The notes under the pieces are model-generated. The model had not been told where the DNA came from. It ran no database searches and saw only the letters and a program-made list of their open reading frames with translations. From NCBI GenBank assembly GCA_035656415.1, contig DASRSM010000048.1, positions 1 through 8,179 of the forward strand: a DNA stretch of 8,179 nt, given 5' to 3'. Origin of the DNA: JAFAHZ01 sp035656415. Its GTDB lineage: Bacteria > Vulcanimicrobiota > Vulcanimicrobiia > Vulcanimicrobiales > Vulcanimicrobiaceae. Positions 5,422 through 8,179 of this stretch are shown one piece after another. Position numbers and translations under genes: made by a program. Positions within the stretch are counted from its first letter, which is position 1. Every line of letters begins with the position of its first letter.

Positions 5422-7017
5422 ATGAGCATCGCAGAAGAAGTTCTCAAACGGCGCACGTTCGCCATCATCTCCCATCCCGACGCCGGTAAGACGACCCTTA
5501 CCGAGAAGCTGTTGCTTTACGGCGGTGCGATTCACGTCGCCGGCCAGGTGTCCGCCCGCAAGCGGCAGCGCCAGGTGACCAGCGACTGGATGGCGCTCGA
5601 GCGCGAACGCGGGATCTCGATTACGTCGACCGTGCTCCAGTTTCCGTATCGCGATCACGTCATCAACTTGCTCGACACGCCGGGTCACCAAGACTTCGGC
5701 GAAGATACCTATCGTACGCTTTTGGCGGCCGACAGCGCGGTGATGCTGATCGACGCTGCCAAAGGCGTCGAGCCGCAAACGAAAAAATTATTCGCGATCT
5801 GTCGCGAGCGCGGAATCCCGCTCTTTACGTTCATGAACAAGCTCGATCGTCCCAGCCGCGATCCGCTCGAGCTGCTCGACGAGCTCGAAAGCGTGCTCGG
5901 TATCGGCGCCTATCCAATGAACTGGCCGCTGGGCAGCGGCGAACAGTTTCGCGGCGTGTTCGACCGTCGCAGCCACGCCGTGCATCTATTCGAACGCTCG
6001 GCACACGGCGCCGAACGCGCGACGCTTTCCGTAACCGACGTGCGCGATCCGAAGCTCGCGGCATTGGTCGACGAGCACACGTACGCGCAGTTCCTGGAAG
6101 GCATCGAGCTTCTCGAAGGCGCCGGCGAACGGTTCGATCGCGAAGCGATGCTGGGCGGCGCTATCACGCCGGTTTTCTTCGGCAGTGCGGTGACCAACTT
6201 CGGCGTGCAGCTGTTTCTCGACGAGTTCGTCGACATGGCACCGACGCCGACCCCGCGATCGCAGGTGCTCCCCGACGACGAAGAGTTCACCGGCTTCGTT
6301 TTCAAGATTCAAGCGAATATGGATCCGAGGCATCGCGACCGCGTTGCGTTCGTTCGAGTGTGTTCGGGGAAGTTCGAGCGCGACATGACGGTGCGCAACG
6401 GAAGAAGCGGAAATACCGTGCGGCTTTCGCGAGCGATGCGTCTCTTCGCCGACGAGCGAGAATCGCTCGAGGTCGCCTACGCCGGCGACGTGGTCGGTTT
6501 GGCGAACCCGGGCGTCTTTTCGATCGGCGACGCGATCTTCGACGGTCCGCCCGTCGAGTTTGCCGCGATTCCCGCCTTCGCGCCGGAACAATTTGCAGCG
6601 GTGCGGAGTATCGATACGGCGAGTTACAAATCGCTCGGTAAGGGAATCGCACAGTTGCGTGAAGAGGGAGCCGTTCAAGTCTTCTATCCGTGGGGATCGA
6701 TGCGGACGGAACCGATTCTCGCCGTAGTCGGCGAGCTGCAGTTCGAAGTTGCCAAGTACCGCCTCGAGTCGGAATACAACGTCAAGACCGTCTTCACGAA
6801 TTTGCCGTTCACGCTCGCGCGCCACGTCGAAGGCGAAGGAGACGCGATCGGACGCGCCCAGTTGCCGTCGAACGCGCGATTGGTAGAAGACTGGGATGGC
6901 CGACCGGTTGCGCTCTTCGAAAGTGAGTGGAGTCTGCGTTTGGCGCACGAGTGGAACCCGGCGCTGAGTTTCGTGCGATTCTCGGCCGACACGTCGAAGG
7001 AGGCCTTAGCATCGTGA
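5422..7017 (+). CDS. prfC: Peptide chain release factor 3
   Basis: Translational GTPase that recycles RF1/RF2 from the ribosome after peptide release. The 531-residue length is typical. G-domain motifs are intact: G1 HPDAGKTT (18-25), the switch I region SDWMALERERGISITST (54-70), G3 DTPGHQDF (85-92; catalytic H89), G4 NKLD (139-142) and G5 in FFGSAVTNFG. The RF3 hallmarks TGFVFKIQANMDPRHRDRVAF and SEYNV plus the C-terminal RF3 domain follow. The family phrase EDTYRTL is present right after G3; the residue after H89 is Q where E. coli has E, a change I recall from cyanobacterial-type RF3. The start is ATG at 5422, nine bases after the previous stop, with no recognisable Shine-Dalgarno, so coupling to the upstream gene is likely. 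Its stop overlaps the start of the next gene as GTGA. Confidence 0.97.
   Translation: MSIAEEVLKRRTFAIISHPDAGKTTLTEKLLLYGGAIHVAGQVSARKRQRQVTSDWMALERERGISITSTVLQFPYRDHVINLLDTPGHQDFGEDTYRTLLAADSAVMLIDAAKGVEPQTKKLFAICRERGIPLFTFMNKLDRPSRDPLELLDELESVLGIGAYPMNWPLGSGEQFRGVFDRRSHAVHLFERSAHGAERATLSVTDVRDPKLAALVDEHTYAQFLEGIELLEGAGERFDREAMLGGAITPVFFGSAVTNFGVQLFLDEFVDMAPTPTPRSQVLPDDEEFTGFVFKIQANMDPRHRDRVAFVRVCSGKFERDMTVRNGRSGNTVRLSRAMRLFADERESLEVAYAGDVVGLANPGVFSIGDAIFDGPPVEFAAIPAFAPEQFAAVRSIDTASYKSLGKGIAQLREEGAVQVFYPWGSMRTEPILAVVGELQFEVAKYRLESEYNVKTVFTNLPFTLARHVEGEGDAIGRAQLPSNARLVEDWDGRPVALFESEWSLRLAHEWNPALSFVRFSADTSKEALAS
6997..7003 (+). promoter_or_regulatory. Shine-Dalgarno for the small lipoprotein gene, inside prfC
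   Basis: AAGGAGG lies in the last codons of prfC, ten bases before the GTG at 7014. It is among the strongest ribosome binding sites in the window and fixes the lipoprotein start against a longer upstream reading frame that runs inside prfC. Confidence 0.75.
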
Positions 7018-7370
7018 AAAGAGCGTTTGCCGTTCTCGCCATCGCTCTGCTGACCGCGTGTTCGTTTCAAAACAAGAACGAGCGCGAAGCGGAGAAAATA
7101 ACGCGAGCGGCGATGAATAACGATTTTGGACCGGTTCAAAACGACCTAGCGAAAGGTACGCACATCACGCGCGTGCAGATCGCCGAATGGTCCGACGAAC
7201 TCTCGGCGCAGGGTCCGCTGCGCTCGGTAAAAGAGACGACCGAAAACTGCCAGCCGGGAGTGCATTGCTTTACCGTCAAGTTCGACAAGCACAACTACGT
7301 CGAAACGATGCGCTTGGACGAAGAAGGGAAGGTCGTCGATTGGCGCTTCCACATGGTGCAGGGGTCCTGA
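7014..7370 (+). CDS. Small lipoprotein of unknown function
   Basis: Predicted lipid-anchored protein of 118 residues. The signal peptide MKRAFAVLAIALLTAC has a KR n-region, an alanine/leucine core and a lipobox LTAC, with C16 as the lipidated residue. After a short polar linker comes EAEKITRAAMNNDFGPVQNDLAK, then a WSDELSAQGPLRSVKE segment and a C-terminal beta hairpin (FTVKFDKHNYVETMRLDEEGKVVDWRF). This order resembles small NTF2-like/DUF3887-type domains, but that is only a resemblance. C79 and C85 could form a disulfide. The start is GTG at 7014, sharing bases with the prfC TGA as GTGA and preceded by AAGGAGG; a longer frame back to 6927 lies inside prfC and is rejected. The next gene begins at or before its stop. 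Confidence 0.82.
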   Translation: MKRAFAVLAIALLTACSFQNKNEREAEKITRAAMNNDFGPVQNDLAKGTHITRVQIAEWSDELSAQGPLRSVKETTENCQPGVHCFTVKFDKHNYVETMRLDEEGKVVDWRFHMVQGS

Positions 7371-8179
7371 GCCAATCGAAGGACGTAACGCAACCGCTTC
7401 CGGTCGGCTTCGCCGACGTCGAAGCCGCGGCCGAACGCCTGCGCGGCATCGCGCATCGCACCCCGGTGGTTCGCTCGCGTACGCTCGACCAGCGCTGCGG
7501 CGCCGGCGTGTATCTGAAGTGCGAAAACCTGCAGCGCATGGGCGCGTTCAAGTTTCGCGGCGCTTATAATGCGATTCGGCAATTCGGCCCGGACCAGCTC
7601 GCGCGCGGCGTCATCGCCTTTTCCTCCGGCAATCACGCGCAGGCGATCGCGCTCTCGGCGCGCCTGCTCGGGACCAAGGCCGTCATCGTGATGCCGTCCG
7701 ACGCGCCGAAGGTGAAGCTCGAGGCGACGCGCGGCTACGGCGCCGAAATCGTCCTCTATCAGCGCGGAAAGGAAGATCGCGAGCTCATCGGCCGCCGCCT
7801 CGCCGAGGCGCGCGGCCTGACGCTCATCCCCCCTTACGATCATCCGCACGTCATGGCCGGTCAGGGCACGGCCGCTCTGGAGCTTTTCGAAGATGCGGGG
7901 CCGCTCGACGTCCTCATCGCGCCGCTGGGCGGCGGCGGCCTGCTGTCAGGCTGCGCAACGGTCGCCAAGACGCTCAATCCCGCCTGCGTCGTGATCGGCG
8001 TGGAGCCGGAAGCGGGCGACGACGGACGGCAAAGCTTTCTTAAGGGGAGCATCGTCCATATCGACGTTCCCGACACGATCGCCGACGGCGCGCAGACGCA
8101 GCACCTGGGTCAGCACACCTTTCCCGTCATCCGCGCGCTCGTCGACGACATCCTCACCGTCAGCGACGCCGCGCTGGTC
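7340..8179 (+). CDS. Serine/threonine dehydratase or serine racemase-like PLP enzyme (partial, 3' end missing)
   Basis: Fold-type II PLP enzyme; relatives deaminate L-serine/L-threonine or threo-3-hydroxyaspartate, or racemise serine. The frame is open to the right edge (280 codons from the TTG). Seen: the PLP-lysine motif KCENLQRMGAFKFRGA (Lys codon 7550-7552), SSGNHAQAIAL, the phosphate loop GGGGLLSG, the metal-site pattern GVEPEAGDDGRQSF (E, then G at +4 and D at +6, as in serine racemases), and TIADGAQTQHLGQHTF. The GAFKFRGA and EPEAG wording is closer, from memory, to fungal serine racemase/SRY1 than to biosynthetic IlvA, and no ACT domain is visible yet. The start is uncertain: no ATG or GTG precedes the conserved core. 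TTG at 7340 has GGGAAGG about seven bases upstream; a CTG at 7367 would overlap the previous stop by CTGA. Confidence 0.92.
   Translation, partial: MALPHGAGVLSQSKDVTQPLPVGFADVEAAAERLRGIAHRTPVVRSRTLDQRCGAGVYLKCENLQRMGAFKFRGAYNAIRQFGPDQLARGVIAFSSGNHAQAIALSARLLGTKAVIVMPSDAPKVKLEATRGYGAEIVLYQRGKEDRELIGRRLAEARGLTLIPPYDHPHVMAGQGTAALELFEDAGPLDVLIAPLGGGGLLSGCATVAKTLNPACVVIGVEPEAGDDGRQSFLKGSIVHIDVPDTIADGAQTQHLGQHTFPVIRALVDDILTVSDAALV

Noticed and set aside
6927..7013. Longer start for the small lipoprotein within prfC
   Set aside because: It would bury the signal peptide; the AAGGAGG and GTGA junction fix the start at 7014.

Overview
The window is a gene-dense stretch of a GC-rich bacterial chromosome. 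Nearly all of it is coding: the reading frames are almost edge to edge, GTG start codons are common, and no RNA genes, insertion sequences, CRISPR arrays or long repeats are visible. The cytochrome-oxidase cofactor genes point to an aerobic or facultatively aerobic organism with a heme-A-type terminal oxidase, and two lipoproteins point to a cell envelope that uses lipobox sorting. The phylum cannot be fixed from this sequence; an uncultured, high-GC, environmental lineage is a guess.

Left arm (about 1-3213). The C-terminal end of a rightward gene stops at 83. Facing it is a leftward operon read from 3213 to 96: ctaA/COX15 (heme A synthase), ctaB (heme O synthase) and a 14-helix DHA2-type MFS exporter. 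Each junction is a 4-base GTGA overlap, where the GTG start shares bases with the TGA stop of the gene before. CtaB turns heme B into heme O and CtaA turns heme O into heme A for an aa3-type oxidase that is not in the window. The exporter's link to them is unknown.

Divergent region and right arm (about 3214-8179). A short divergent gap separates the heme operon from a long rightward run. That run begins with an unusual leader (3293-3358), in which a GGAGGC-GCCTCC-GGAGGC-GGAGG arrangement can form mutually exclusive hairpins. The leader contains a possible 19-codon ORF that ends in a GTGA overlap with a PrcB-like lipoprotein gene. Next come a GH130-family glycoside phosphorylase or hydrolase, a membrane-anchored protein of unknown function, prfC (peptide chain release factor 3), a second small lipoprotein (again by GTGA overlap), and the first 280 codons of a PLP-dependent serine/threonine dehydratase or serine-racemase-like enzyme that runs off the right edge.

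The rightward genes are spaced so tightly (gaps of 32, 27 and 9 bases, then overlaps) that much of the run may be co-transcribed, but their functions do not form one obvious pathway. The most interesting element is the structured leader before the PrcB-like lipoprotein, which also lies in a locally CpG-poor patch.
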